This document shows, one piece after another, positions 24,326 through 32,156 of a stretch of DNA of 51,821 nucleotides. Position numbers and translations under genes: made by a program. Origin of the DNA: CAZNHL01 sp964572965 (lineage in GTDB: Bacteria; Bacteroidota; Bacteroidia; Cytophagales; UBA9547). The notes beneath the pieces are model-generated. The model saw only the letters and a list, made by a program, of their open reading frames with translations. It did no database searches and was not told where the DNA came from. Within the stretch, counting starts at the first letter, position 1; every line of letters starts with the position of its first letter. The stretch is taken from positions 1 to 51,821 of the forward strand of contig CAZNHL010000024.1 of the NCBI GenBank assembly GCA_964572965.1, written 5' to 3'.

Positions 24326-24360
24326 GCCTCTTATTGTTAGGTTTCCTAACTTTAAGAGGC
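24326..24360. terminator. Hairpin containing TTAGG-N3-CCTAA, site 2
   Basis: Arms 24326-24341 and 24345-24360 pair over 16 positions with two T-T mismatches (GCCTCTTATTGTTAGG and CCTAACTTTAAGAGGC) around TTT. It follows the thioredoxin-like stop by 8 nt and so can terminate that gene. Its tip carries GTTAGG-TTT-CCTAAC, matching the palindrome upstream. It may act both as a terminator and as an operator for the following genes. Confidence 0.6.
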
Positions 24361-24397
24361 TTTCATCTATCTTTTTGACAATTCAAATATATAAGAC

Positions 24398-24661
24398 ATG
24401 AAAGTAGCAGTTTGGGACACTTATGTAACTAAAACAGACGGTACAATAATGCACTTTGACATAATTGTACCTGAAGAAGTTAAAGACGAAGAAGTAATCT
24501 ACAAGTATGGAAAAATCTATCTCGAACCTAAAGGACAGCAAGGACAAGTCCTGACTGCCAAGGAGTGTAGATTCTGTCATATTGAAACTGTAAAGCCCCA
24601 ATGGGAAGGCGTAATAAAGAAACAAGGTTTCTTTATCTATGAAATGGAAAATTGTACTTAA
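24398..24661 (+). CDS. DUF2024 family protein
   Basis: An 87-aa protein that follows the DUF2024 pattern: MKVAVWDTYVTKTDGTIMHF, then DIIVPEEV and YKYGKIYLEPKGQQGQ, then AKECRFCHIETVKPQWEGVI and a final GFFIYEMENC. A CRFCHIE motif may bind metal. Its stop codon lies 2 nt before the marR ATG, so the two are likely co-transcribed and translationally coupled. Function unknown. Confidence 0.82.
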   Translation: MKVAVWDTYVTKTDGTIMHFDIIVPEEVKDEEVIYKYGKIYLEPKGQQGQVLTAKECRFCHIETVKPQWEGVIKKQGFFIYEMENCT

Positions 24662-24663
24662 AA

Positions 24664-25266
24664 ATGGAATCACCTTTTGACTTAAACCGTCAGAACAAAA
24701 AGACTGAAAGTAAAATTGTGGTGGCCTTGGAGCGTATCTCTGAGGCTTTCCGTGTATTGCTATGGAACGAAAGCAAAGACAATTCCCTCAGCCCTATCCA
24801 GATTCAGATCCTCATTTTCCTTAAATTCCATTCTCAGGAAAAATGTAAGGTAAGTTATCTGGCTCAGGAATTTAATATGACCAAAGCGACAGTCAGCGAC
24901 AGTATTAAAGTGCTTTTACAAAAGGGCTTGATTGAAAAGTACGATGACCCTTCTGATACGCGTAGCTATATTATAGGCCTGACGACAGAAGGCAAAAAAA
25001 CTGCTGAGAAGTCATCAAACTTTGCCTTTGCCATTGAAAAACCTTTGAGTACATTTTCGGATGAGCAAAAAGAAGTAATGCTGTCCGGTTTATTGAAACT
25101 GATTCACGAACTCAATAAAGCCGGTGTAATTACTGTTCAGCGCATGTGCCATACATGTGCGCATTATAGCAACGACAATGGTGTTCACCATTGTCAGCTT
25201 CTCCAGGCCAAACTCGCTTCAACAGAACTTAGAATAGATTGCCCTGAACACCAGCATATACTATGA
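24664..25266 (+). CDS. MarR-family regulator with Cys/His-rich C-terminus
   Basis: A 200-aa protein; ATG at 24664 is chosen over the TTG at 24652, which would sit inside the DUF2024 gene. The winged helix spans about residues 40-110 (LSPIQIQILIFLKFHSQEKC; VSYLAQEFNMTKATVSDSIK; LLQKGLIEKYDDPSDTRSYI). After a dimerisation helix, the last 40 residues carry C162, C165, H167, H175/H176, C177 and C193 (RMCHTCAHYSND, HHCQLL, IDCPEHQ). This looks like a metal-binding or redox-sensing extension, unusual for MarR. It overlaps yggS by 4 nt (ATGA). Confidence 0.85.
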   Translation: MESPFDLNRQNKKTESKIVVALERISEAFRVLLWNESKDNSLSPIQIQILIFLKFHSQEKCKVSYLAQEFNMTKATVSDSIKVLLQKGLIEKYDDPSDTRSYIIGLTTEGKKTAEKSSNFAFAIEKPLSTFSDEQKEVMLSGLLKLIHELNKAGVITVQRMCHTCAHYSNDNGVHHCQLLQAKLASTELRIDCPEHQHIL

Positions 25267-25979
25267 ATGAAATCCTGATCAATTTAACTCAGATAAAGGA
25301 ACGTATTGCTAATGCTTGTACAGCTGCCGGTCGCAACGCCGGCAACGTTAAATTGATGCTTGCTACTAAAACCGTTTCTGCAGAAAATATTAAAATGGTG
25401 CTTGAGAGCGGGGAAAATTTAATAGGCGAAAATAAAGTACAGGAGCTTAAAGAAAAATACGAGTCTCTAAAAGCGATTGCCCATCAGACACATTTCATAG
25501 GGCACTTACAGTCCAATAAAATTAAGGAAGTATTGAAGTATGCTGACTGTATTCAATCGGTCGACCGGCTTTCGCTGGCGGAAAAACTACAAAGCCGCCT
25601 GGAATTTGAAGATCGGAAGATTGATATCTTTATTCAGGTAAATACTTCTTACGAACCTAGTAAATTTGGAATAGATCCGGAAAAAGCGCTTGAACTGGCT
25701 TTACAGGTAAGGCAAATGGATCGGTTAAATATAAAAGGTTTAATGACCATAGGCTTGTTCTCCGCCGAAACCGAAAAAGTACGTAGGTGTTTCCGTTCTC
25801 TCAAAAACCTGCAGCAAGAAATGTTAAACAAAGGCATTCCTGTTCATGAACTTTCTATGGGCATGAGCGGCGACCTTGAAACTGCTATTGAAGAGGGTTC
25901 TACTATAGTCAGAGTAGGTACTGCCGTTTTCGGAAAAAGGATTTATCCCGACAGTTATTATTGGAATGAAAATCAATAA
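25263..25979 (+). CDS. yggS: YggS-family pyridoxal phosphate-binding protein
   Basis: A 238-aa protein of the YggS/PROSC family, which keeps PLP homeostasis. The PLP lysine is K36 in LMLATKTVS. Other family motifs are LIGENKVQELKEKY, HFIGHLQSNK, SVDRLSLAEKLQ, IQVNTSYEPSKFGI, GLMTIGLFSA, LSMGMSGDLETAIEEGSTIV and RVGTAVFGKR. The start codon overlaps the marR stop by 4 nt. Coupling of YggS to a MarR regulator and a thioredoxin-like protein is unusual and may tie PLP or thiol state to regulation. Confidence 0.93.
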   Translation: MNEILINLTQIKERIANACTAAGRNAGNVKLMLATKTVSAENIKMVLESGENLIGENKVQELKEKYESLKAIAHQTHFIGHLQSNKIKEVLKYADCIQSVDRLSLAEKLQSRLEFEDRKIDIFIQVNTSYEPSKFGIDPEKALELALQVRQMDRLNIKGLMTIGLFSAETEKVRRCFRSLKNLQQEMLNKGIPVHELSMGMSGDLETAIEEGSTIVRVGTAVFGKRIYPDSYYWNENQ

Positions 25980-26057
25980 GGTTAAAAAAACCAACACAAG
26001 ACCTAACTTTATACGGTGACAACATTGCCATAAAACAAAATCCGGAGAATCAACTAT

Positions 26058-26627
26058 ATGCTAACAGACAAAGAGTTTTATTTTTCAGTGGGACTTAATG
26101 ACATTCCCTGGGACAGACTTGTTCATTGGTACGGACGTTCAACCGATTTCCCGGCTTATTTTTATGACTTACTTTCTGATCAACCGGAACGGCAGAAAGC
26201 AGCGATAGACAAAATTGGGAAAAACATTGAACATCAGGACGGGATAATTATGGCGACACCTTTCTCCTTAATATTTCTATTCCGTCTTTTGTCATTTGAT
26301 AAGACAAACAGGAAACACATATTAGACGCCATTTTAAAAGTTGCCAAAGCCGCCAAATTTCAATTGGGACTTTATGAAAATCAAGAAATTCCTGACACAA
26401 TCAATAGTATTAAAGAGCTTCTGAGCGAGAAATATATTTGGCCGCCATTTGAAAGCGAACTTCAAGATGATATAAATTGGGAAGAAATCGATTATAGGAG
26501 CGAACACTATTATTATTGCCTGAAATACACTTTTGACATCATAAATGCATTTTCGTGTATATTAACAGACTTCAGAGACGAACAAGAAATAGAAATAGCA
26601 AATCGGATTCTTACAATTGTTGTATAA
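26058..26627 (+). CDS. Unrecognised 189-aa protein
   Basis: The protein begins MLTDKEFYFSVGLNDIPWDR and is helix-rich: WDRLVHWYGRSTDFPAYFYD, HILDAILKVAKAAKFQLGLY and YYCLKYTFDIINAFSCILTD. Trp, Tyr and Phe are frequent. The layout resembles HEAT-like immunity or accessory proteins found singly in Bacteroidota, but I cannot name the family. No signal peptide or metal motif. Confidence 0.5.
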   Translation: MLTDKEFYFSVGLNDIPWDRLVHWYGRSTDFPAYFYDLLSDQPERQKAAIDKIGKNIEHQDGIIMATPFSLIFLFRLLSFDKTNRKHILDAILKVAKAAKFQLGLYENQEIPDTINSIKELLSEKYIWPPFESELQDDINWEEIDYRSEHYYYCLKYTFDIINAFSCILTDFRDEQEIEIANRILTIVV

Positions 26628-26639
26628 CAATCCTTATTA

Positions 26640-26760
26640 CCTGTATCCTCAGCAGACAACATCCTCAAAACATAGAAGTCTCCAAAATTCCCGTCGATCA
26701 GGAGATACGGCCGGGGGCTATCCTTGGTCGGTATCCCTACCGACCAATACCAGGAATCAA
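26640..26760. repeat. Family C repeat remnant
   Basis: CAGACAACATCCTCAAAACA, CCCGTCGATCAGGAGATACG and GCCGGGGGCTATCCTTGGTC repeat the order seen at 15744-15815 (ACAACATATTCCTTCCAAG, GTCGGTCAGGAGACGCGACC, GGGGGCTC). GGTCGGTATCCCTACCGACC at 26729-26748 is a palindrome that could form a hairpin between two convergent genes. Confidence 0.6.
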
Positions 26761-26765
26761 AAGAA

Positions 26766-28013
26766 CTACCTGACTACAATTTTTTCTGTATATATACCTG
26801 ATAAAGTTTGAAACTTAGCTATATAAAAACTGTTTGACATATCAGTTAAAGAAACGTTTTCTCCGGCCTGAACATACCAGCTTCTTTCTAGCACACCTGT
26901 AGCAGAATACAGGAACAAATCGCCCGAAAGACCAGAAAGGTTTATTAACTGATTATCTGAGTCGTAATAAATGTGATGAGTTTTTTCTATTAAATCATCG
27001 ATTGAAGTAGTTTCTCCACAAGCCTGAATATGTGAGCGCATCTGCGCGGCGGTACTATCCAACCTGAACATCCTGATTAAATCCCAGGATTGCGGATCAG
27101 TCCAGAACCCTCCCCCACCTAACTGTAAGTCCCAGATGGCAATACCACCTGCTAATGAGATATCTGCAATGTCGAGTATATGTGAATGTACACATTGTCC
27201 TCCCCATTCGTCAACCCATGAAGGCAGACCATAACACAATTTTGAAGAAGCAACCTCCTGTTTTACGGTAAGGTAGTTTTCGATATATGAATAACGGAAA
27301 ACATAATTATTTGCTTCCGAAGGTGTTTGCGGACAATACTGAAAGACTGTATTATTGTCTTCATAGGTATCATTATAGCCCATTATATTCATAAAGTCTA
27401 CATGAGGTGCCATGGCAGATTCCCAGGAAGGGTTCGGAGCATTGTAGCACGGTGTTGAAAACATATCGACAGAAAGTTCCTTTCCAGACTGATGCAATGC
27501 AGAACCAAGGGTATCTAAAAAACTTACAAAGGCAGATTTATCAGAATTATAATCTCCCGTACCCTCAAAGTCTATATCGACCCCATCCAACTCATAGTGC
27601 TCAACTATTTTCATAATAGAACCTACCGTATTGTAAGGATAAGTGTTGATCACTTGCCGGGTCAGATTCCAGTCAAAATTGTCGGTGCGGACATTATACA
27701 AACACATCATAACTTTGATATTGTTTGCTTTACCCCAGGCTACAAAATCCTTTACATCCTGACCGATAGTAGCAGCTTTGTATGTAAATTGATAGTCGGT
27801 TACAAAAACAACAGAGCCCTTATCTCCGGGTACCCAAAACTGCAAGCCGATATGTGTAACACCTTTTTTTATCCACTGAGATTTAGTGGCATCATTCATT
27901 AAGGCTTTACAAGTACTGGTTCCGTATGCCGGAATCCAGGTCATTACATTTCTGCCGGAAGAAGAAATGGATAAGAATATAATCAGCACAAAGGTAAGTA
28001 AAGATGATTTCAT
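26766..28013 (-). CDS. Secreted GH18 glycosidase with T9SS sorting domain
   Basis: An ATG at 28013 starts MKSSLLTFVLIIFLSISSSG, a clean signal peptide; the longer frame to 28064 would bury it. The catalytic domain is GH18-like: YELDGVDIDFEG carries the DxxDxDxE motif with the acid/base Glu, followed by VDMFSTPCYNAPNP and HVDFMNIMGYND (the YxD/N substrate-assisting region). GH18 enzymes hydrolyse chitin or related GlcNAc polymers. The C-terminal 65 residues (LFLYSATGVLERSWYV; YIAKFQTLSGIYTEKIVVR) form a type IX sorting domain. So the enzyme should be secreted by T9SS. Confidence 0.85.
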   Translation of the reverse strand: MKSSLLTFVLIIFLSISSSGRNVMTWIPAYGTSTCKALMNDATKSQWIKKGVTHIGLQFWVPGDKGSVVFVTDYQFTYKAATIGQDVKDFVAWGKANNIKVMMCLYNVRTDNFDWNLTRQVINTYPYNTVGSIMKIVEHYELDGVDIDFEGTGDYNSDKSAFVSFLDTLGSALHQSGKELSVDMFSTPCYNAPNPSWESAMAPHVDFMNIMGYNDTYEDNNTVFQYCPQTPSEANNYVFRYSYIENYLTVKQEVASSKLCYGLPSWVDEWGGQCVHSHILDIADISLAGGIAIWDLQLGGGGFWTDPQSWDLIRMFRLDSTAAQMRSHIQACGETTSIDDLIEKTHHIYYDSDNQLINLSGLSGDLFLYSATGVLERSWYVQAGENVSLTDMSNSFYIAKFQTLSGIYTEKIVVR

Positions 28014-28218
28014 GACAGAAACAAGCATATTCAAATACAGAACTATTTCAACAAAATTTAGCACTTAAAAAAACCTCCTGATATTCAGTAAAAGTTCAAC
28101 TACAAAACATAATACGCTCTAATACAAATATTTATTAGCTGTGAAGCAAATTATTTTTTGAACAAAAGTCTAAGGTTTAGTCCTTTGTTCAAACATACAG
28201 CCAGCCGTAACAGGTAAA

Positions 28219-31200
28219 TTATTCTCTAACTAATTTAGCCGTAAATATTCCATTAGCTCCACCTATCCTTATAATATATGTACCAGTTTCCAAATCTGGC
28301 TTTATAACACTACTGGTTGCGTTTACCTTTTGACTGTAAACACTTACTCCATAGATATTAATGATATCAACCCATTCAATAGTTACGTCAGAATTCAGAT
28401 AAATAAATTCAGACATCGGATTTGGGTACAGTTCAATAGTAGTTAATAAATGATCAAATGCAGTGGTAGTTGTGCAATTTGAATCATCCACATTGACACT
28501 TACTGTTGCTGTAGCCAAACACCCATTCTCTCCTTGCCCTGTCAGCGTATATACCACAGAATTCATCGGTCTTGCGTTGACACTAGCTCCATAAGGCGTA
28601 TCTAAACCATCAACAGGCTCCCAGGAATACATTTTAGCCCCAAAAGCTTTCAAAATTGCTACCCCATCAGAGCAAATAGTAGTATCAGAAGAAACTTTTA
28701 CTAAAGGTTTAGAATTCACCGTTATTGTGATTTCTGCATTGTTACTACAATTATTTTCATCAATACCTGTAACTGTGTAAGTAGTTGTCTGCACTGGCGT
28801 GGCATTAACAGAAGAACCCAAAGAGTTTTCCAGTAAATTGGCTGGCTGCCATTGGTAAGTTATACCTCCACTGGCAGTCATATTAACAGTACTTCCTTCA
28901 CAAACAGACTTATCGTCTTCCACTTTAATCAATGGCAATGAATTTACATTAACTAACAGATGCCCTTCACCTTTACACCCGTTTTCGCCTATGCCACTTA
29001 TAGTGTATGATGTAGTCATAGCTGGATTTACTATAACTTCAGCACCAGTAGGTGAATTAAAAGTCACTGCCGGGTTCCACGAATAAGAAGATGCTCCATT
29101 TACCAAAACAGTGGATACTTTTCCGGAACACATAGTTATATCTTCACCTGCGTCAATGACAGGTGCTGCATTAACTGTTACAACCACTTGAGCAGTAGCC
29201 CCACATTGAAGTTGATTTGTGCCTGTAACAGTATATGTAGTAGTAGTTGTTGGCTGTACTGTAATAGATGCCAACGATGGATTCGCAATCCCTGTAGCAG
29301 GACTCCATGAATAATAATACCCTCCACTTGCTGTTAAACGAACCGATTCTCCTTCACATATATTTTTATTGCCATCTGTATTTATAACAGGGCTTTGGAA
29401 TGTTTGTAACTTTACATCATCAGTATTAGTACAGCCATTTGCATCAGTACCTGTAACGATATAAGTGATCCCGCCTGAAGGTGTTGAGATGACTGTTGTC
29501 CCGGTTGTTGTGTTTAAATCTCTGGCAGGACTCCATGAATACTCGGTTGCTGTACCACTGACAGTAAGACTTGTGGGAACACCAGAACAAACTACTTTAT
29601 CCTGGCCGGCATTTACAGTTGGCTTAGGAAGAACTGTAACGGTTATCTGGTCGGTGGCATAGCACCCACCAGACAACACAGCTGTTACAATATACTTAGT
29701 AGTTGCTGCCGGGCTGGCTTTTACCAAGTTTCCCGAACTGGTATTCAAACCGGTTGCCGGGCTCCAGCTTAAGTTACCAGAACCGATAGCTGCTATATCA
29801 ACTGTCTTTCCGGAGCAGATTATCTGATCACTGCCGGCATCTACAGTTGGGAGAGTTTCACAAACCTTAAAACAATTGGGTATTAATGGATTTATTAAAA
29901 CAACTGTAGACGAATTCAGCAAAACCCCATCCCCATTTCCCAATTGCTTATATCCATTAGAGCCACATGACCAGACAGAGCCATCATTTTTCAAAAACAA
30001 GGAGTACAAACCTGCTGCAGAGAACTTATTTACCCCACCAACATTCAGCGTTTGAACAGGTAATGTACGATCAATAGTAGTACCGTCCCCAAGCTGTCCG
30101 CTGTAATTTCGCCCCCATGCCCATATTGTACCGTCATTTCTCTTAGCTAAGCTATGTAATGACCCCGCTTCTATTGACCCAATTCCGGTAAGATTTCTAA
30201 CAGTTACCGGTAAAAACCTATTAACAGTTGAGCCGTCTCCTAACTGTCCGTAAGCATTCCGGCCACAGGCCAAAACGGTACCATCGTACATAAGAAATAG
30301 AGAAAATGACTCACCGGCAGAAACAGCTACTACTCCGGCAGACACCTTTACAAGATAAGGTACTCTTTGAACAGCATTCATTCCATTAGACCCATCCCCG
30401 ATTTGCCCGTATTGATTTGACCCCCATGCCCATACAGAACCATCATGTTTCAATGCCAAAATATGGCCTCCCCCTGATGAAATAGACTTTACGCCAGCCA
30501 AATTGGGCACTTGTATAGGTATGTATTTGGGTATAATGGTTCCATCGCCCAGCTCACCGGCAACATTTTCGCCCCATGTCCACACCGTACCATCTTTTTT
30601 CAATGCTGCAGCAAAACGATCTCCTGCACTAACTTGAATTATACCACTTAATGTAGGTATCGGCGCTGGAACATTTCTTCTGTTTACAGACCCATCGCCC
30701 AAACCATAACTACTACCCCAAGCCCATACTGTGCTATCATTTTTTAACGCTAATGTAAAATTTACTCCTGAAGACAACTTTTTCACATTAGGTATTTCTG
30801 GCATTAATGCAGGAATAGAGGTATAATCTTGCCCCCAAGCCCATACATTACTATCTTTTGTCAATGCAAGAGCATGCTCGGCACCTGCCTCTATATCCTC
30901 TACCCCTGTCATTCTCTGAATGACTACAGGCACCAACTGGTTATCAATAGTTCCATCACCTAATTGTCCATATCCATTGTTGCCCCAAACCATTACAATA
31001 CCGTCCTGTTTCAATGCTATTGAATACCTTTCACCGCAGTCTATACTACGGATTCCCTCAGAATTATTTACCAGAACAGGTATCCATTGATCTGTAACAC
31101 TATTGACCCCTAACTGGCCATAATTGTTCCTTCCCCAAGCTAATACAGTACCATCATTTTTTATAACATGAGCATGATCACTCCCTGCTGCTATGAAAGA

Positions 31201-32034
31201 CACCTCTGACAAATTAGGATTTTGAAATGGTAAACCCTGATGTATTGTTGAGCCATCACCTAATTGTCCATAATCATTCCTTCCCCATATCCATACAGTT
31301 CCATCGCTCTTTAATGCCATAGATAAGCTTACACCTGCCGATACAGCTGTTATACCTGCTAGATTTTTTACCTGAACAGGAGTAGATTTCGACGACGAAG
31401 TAGTACCATCTCCTAATCTACTGTTTGAGTTACTCCCCCAAGCCCAGACAGTCCCATCACTCTTCAATGCTAAAGAAAAGTCCGGGCCACTTTCAATTGC
31501 GATTATCCCTGCCAAGTTTTTTACCTGTACAGGGATATTTTTATCATTCATAGTAGCGTCCCCAAGCTGACCGCTATAATTTCGCCCCCAGGACCAAACA
31601 GTTCCATCATTTTTTAGCGCAATACAATGGCTCTGTCCGGAAGATATTGCTGTGATACCGGACAAGCCCAGAACCTTTACTGGAGTTTTACTATCGATAT
31701 TAGTTCCATTACCCAACTGACCGTTGGAGTTATACCCCCAGGCCCATACCGTACCATCACTCTTTAATGAAATTGAATGAAACAAACCACTAGCTATATC
31801 CACAACACCACCGGAAAGGTTTTGAACAGCTACAGGGTTACGGCTATTAAGGATCGTACCATCACCTAATTGACCATAATCATTTCTGCCCCAGGACCAT
31901 ACAATACCATCTTCACAAAGTCTTAATGAATGATAATAAGATGCAGCAACTTTAGAGGTGACCTGCCCATTTACGATAGTTGACAAAAAACAGGCAAACA
32001 GTAAATAGATAATTTTGGGGTTAATAAGTTTCAT
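28219..32034 (-). CDS. Giant RCC1-propeller / Ig-repeat surface protein with T9SS sorting domain
   Basis: A 1271-aa protein: signal peptide (MKLINPKIIYLLFACFLST), then RCC1-type repeats of about 50 aa with the core VWSWGRNDYGQLGDGT. I count 14, enough for two seven-bladed propellers. Around residues 740-1190 come six repeats of about 75 aa with the form AGxDxxICSGxxVxLTASG...YSWSPATGL...TTTYTVTGxxxxxC, an Ig-like/PKD-type module. The last 80 residues (IELYPNPMSEFIYLNSDVTI through GTYIIRIGG) form a type IX sorting domain. It should be exported and anchored to the surface. Function is probably adhesion or polymer binding, not the eukaryotic GEF role. Confidence 0.85.
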   Translation of the reverse strand: MKLINPKIIYLLFACFLSTIVNGQVTSKVAASYYHSLRLCEDGIVWSWGRNDYGQLGDGTILNSRNPVAVQNLSGGVVDIASGLFHSISLKSDGTVWAWGYNSNGQLGNGTNIDSKTPVKVLGLSGITAISSGQSHCIALKNDGTVWSWGRNYSGQLGDATMNDKNIPVQVKNLAGIIAIESGPDFSLALKSDGTVWAWGSNSNSRLGDGTTSSSKSTPVQVKNLAGITAVSAGVSLSMALKSDGTVWIWGRNDYGQLGDGSTIHQGLPFQNPNLSEVSFIAAGSDHAHVIKNDGTVLAWGRNNYGQLGVNSVTDQWIPVLVNNSEGIRSIDCGERYSIALKQDGIVMVWGNNGYGQLGDGTIDNQLVPVVIQRMTGVEDIEAGAEHALALTKDSNVWAWGQDYTSIPALMPEIPNVKKLSSGVNFTLALKNDSTVWAWGSSYGLGDGSVNRRNVPAPIPTLSGIIQVSAGDRFAAALKKDGTVWTWGENVAGELGDGTIIPKYIPIQVPNLAGVKSISSGGGHILALKHDGSVWAWGSNQYGQIGDGSNGMNAVQRVPYLVKVSAGVVAVSAGESFSLFLMYDGTVLACGRNAYGQLGDGSTVNRFLPVTVRNLTGIGSIEAGSLHSLAKRNDGTIWAWGRNYSGQLGDGTTIDRTLPVQTLNVGGVNKFSAAGLYSLFLKNDGSVWSCGSNGYKQLGNGDGVLLNSSTVVLINPLIPNCFKVCETLPTVDAGSDQIICSGKTVDIAAIGSGNLSWSPATGLNTSSGNLVKASPAATTKYIVTAVLSGGCYATDQITVTVLPKPTVNAGQDKVVCSGVPTSLTVSGTATEYSWSPARDLNTTTGTTVISTPSGGITYIVTGTDANGCTNTDDVKLQTFQSPVINTDGNKNICEGESVRLTASGGYYYSWSPATGIANPSLASITVQPTTTTTYTVTGTNQLQCGATAQVVVTVNAAPVIDAGEDITMCSGKVSTVLVNGASSYSWNPAVTFNSPTGAEVIVNPAMTTSYTISGIGENGCKGEGHLLVNVNSLPLIKVEDDKSVCEGSTVNMTASGGITYQWQPANLLENSLGSSVNATPVQTTTYTVTGIDENNCSNNAEITITVNSKPLVKVSSDTTICSDGVAILKAFGAKMYSWEPVDGLDTPYGASVNARPMNSVVYTLTGQGENGCLATATVSVNVDDSNCTTTTAFDHLLTTIELYPNPMSEFIYLNSDVTIEWVDIINIYGVSVYSQKVNATSSVIKPDLETGTYIIRIGGANGIFTAKLVRE

Positions 32035-32092
32035 TTGAAAATTGTTTTTCTAATACCAAATTAGAAAAGTAAATGCAAACTATTATATAGAA

Positions 32093-32132
32093 TACACAAA
32101 AAGCTCGCGTTTTTCGCTGAGCTTTTTGTGTA
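32093..32132. terminator. Terminator between the RCC1 gene and glycosidase-like gene
   Basis: TACACAAAAAGCTC (32093-32106) is the exact inverse of GAGCTTTTTGTGTA (32119-32132). It ends the upstream minus-strand gene at 32157 and lies before the RCC1 gene start at 32034. Confidence 0.8.
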
Positions 32133-32156
32133 CTGTAAAATAAAAAGAAGAGTCTG

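Noticed and set aside
28219..32034. RCC1 protein as a Ran-type nucleotide exchange factor
   Set aside because: It has a signal peptide and T9SS tail; bacterial RCC1 repeats are generic propellers without evidence for a GTPase partner.
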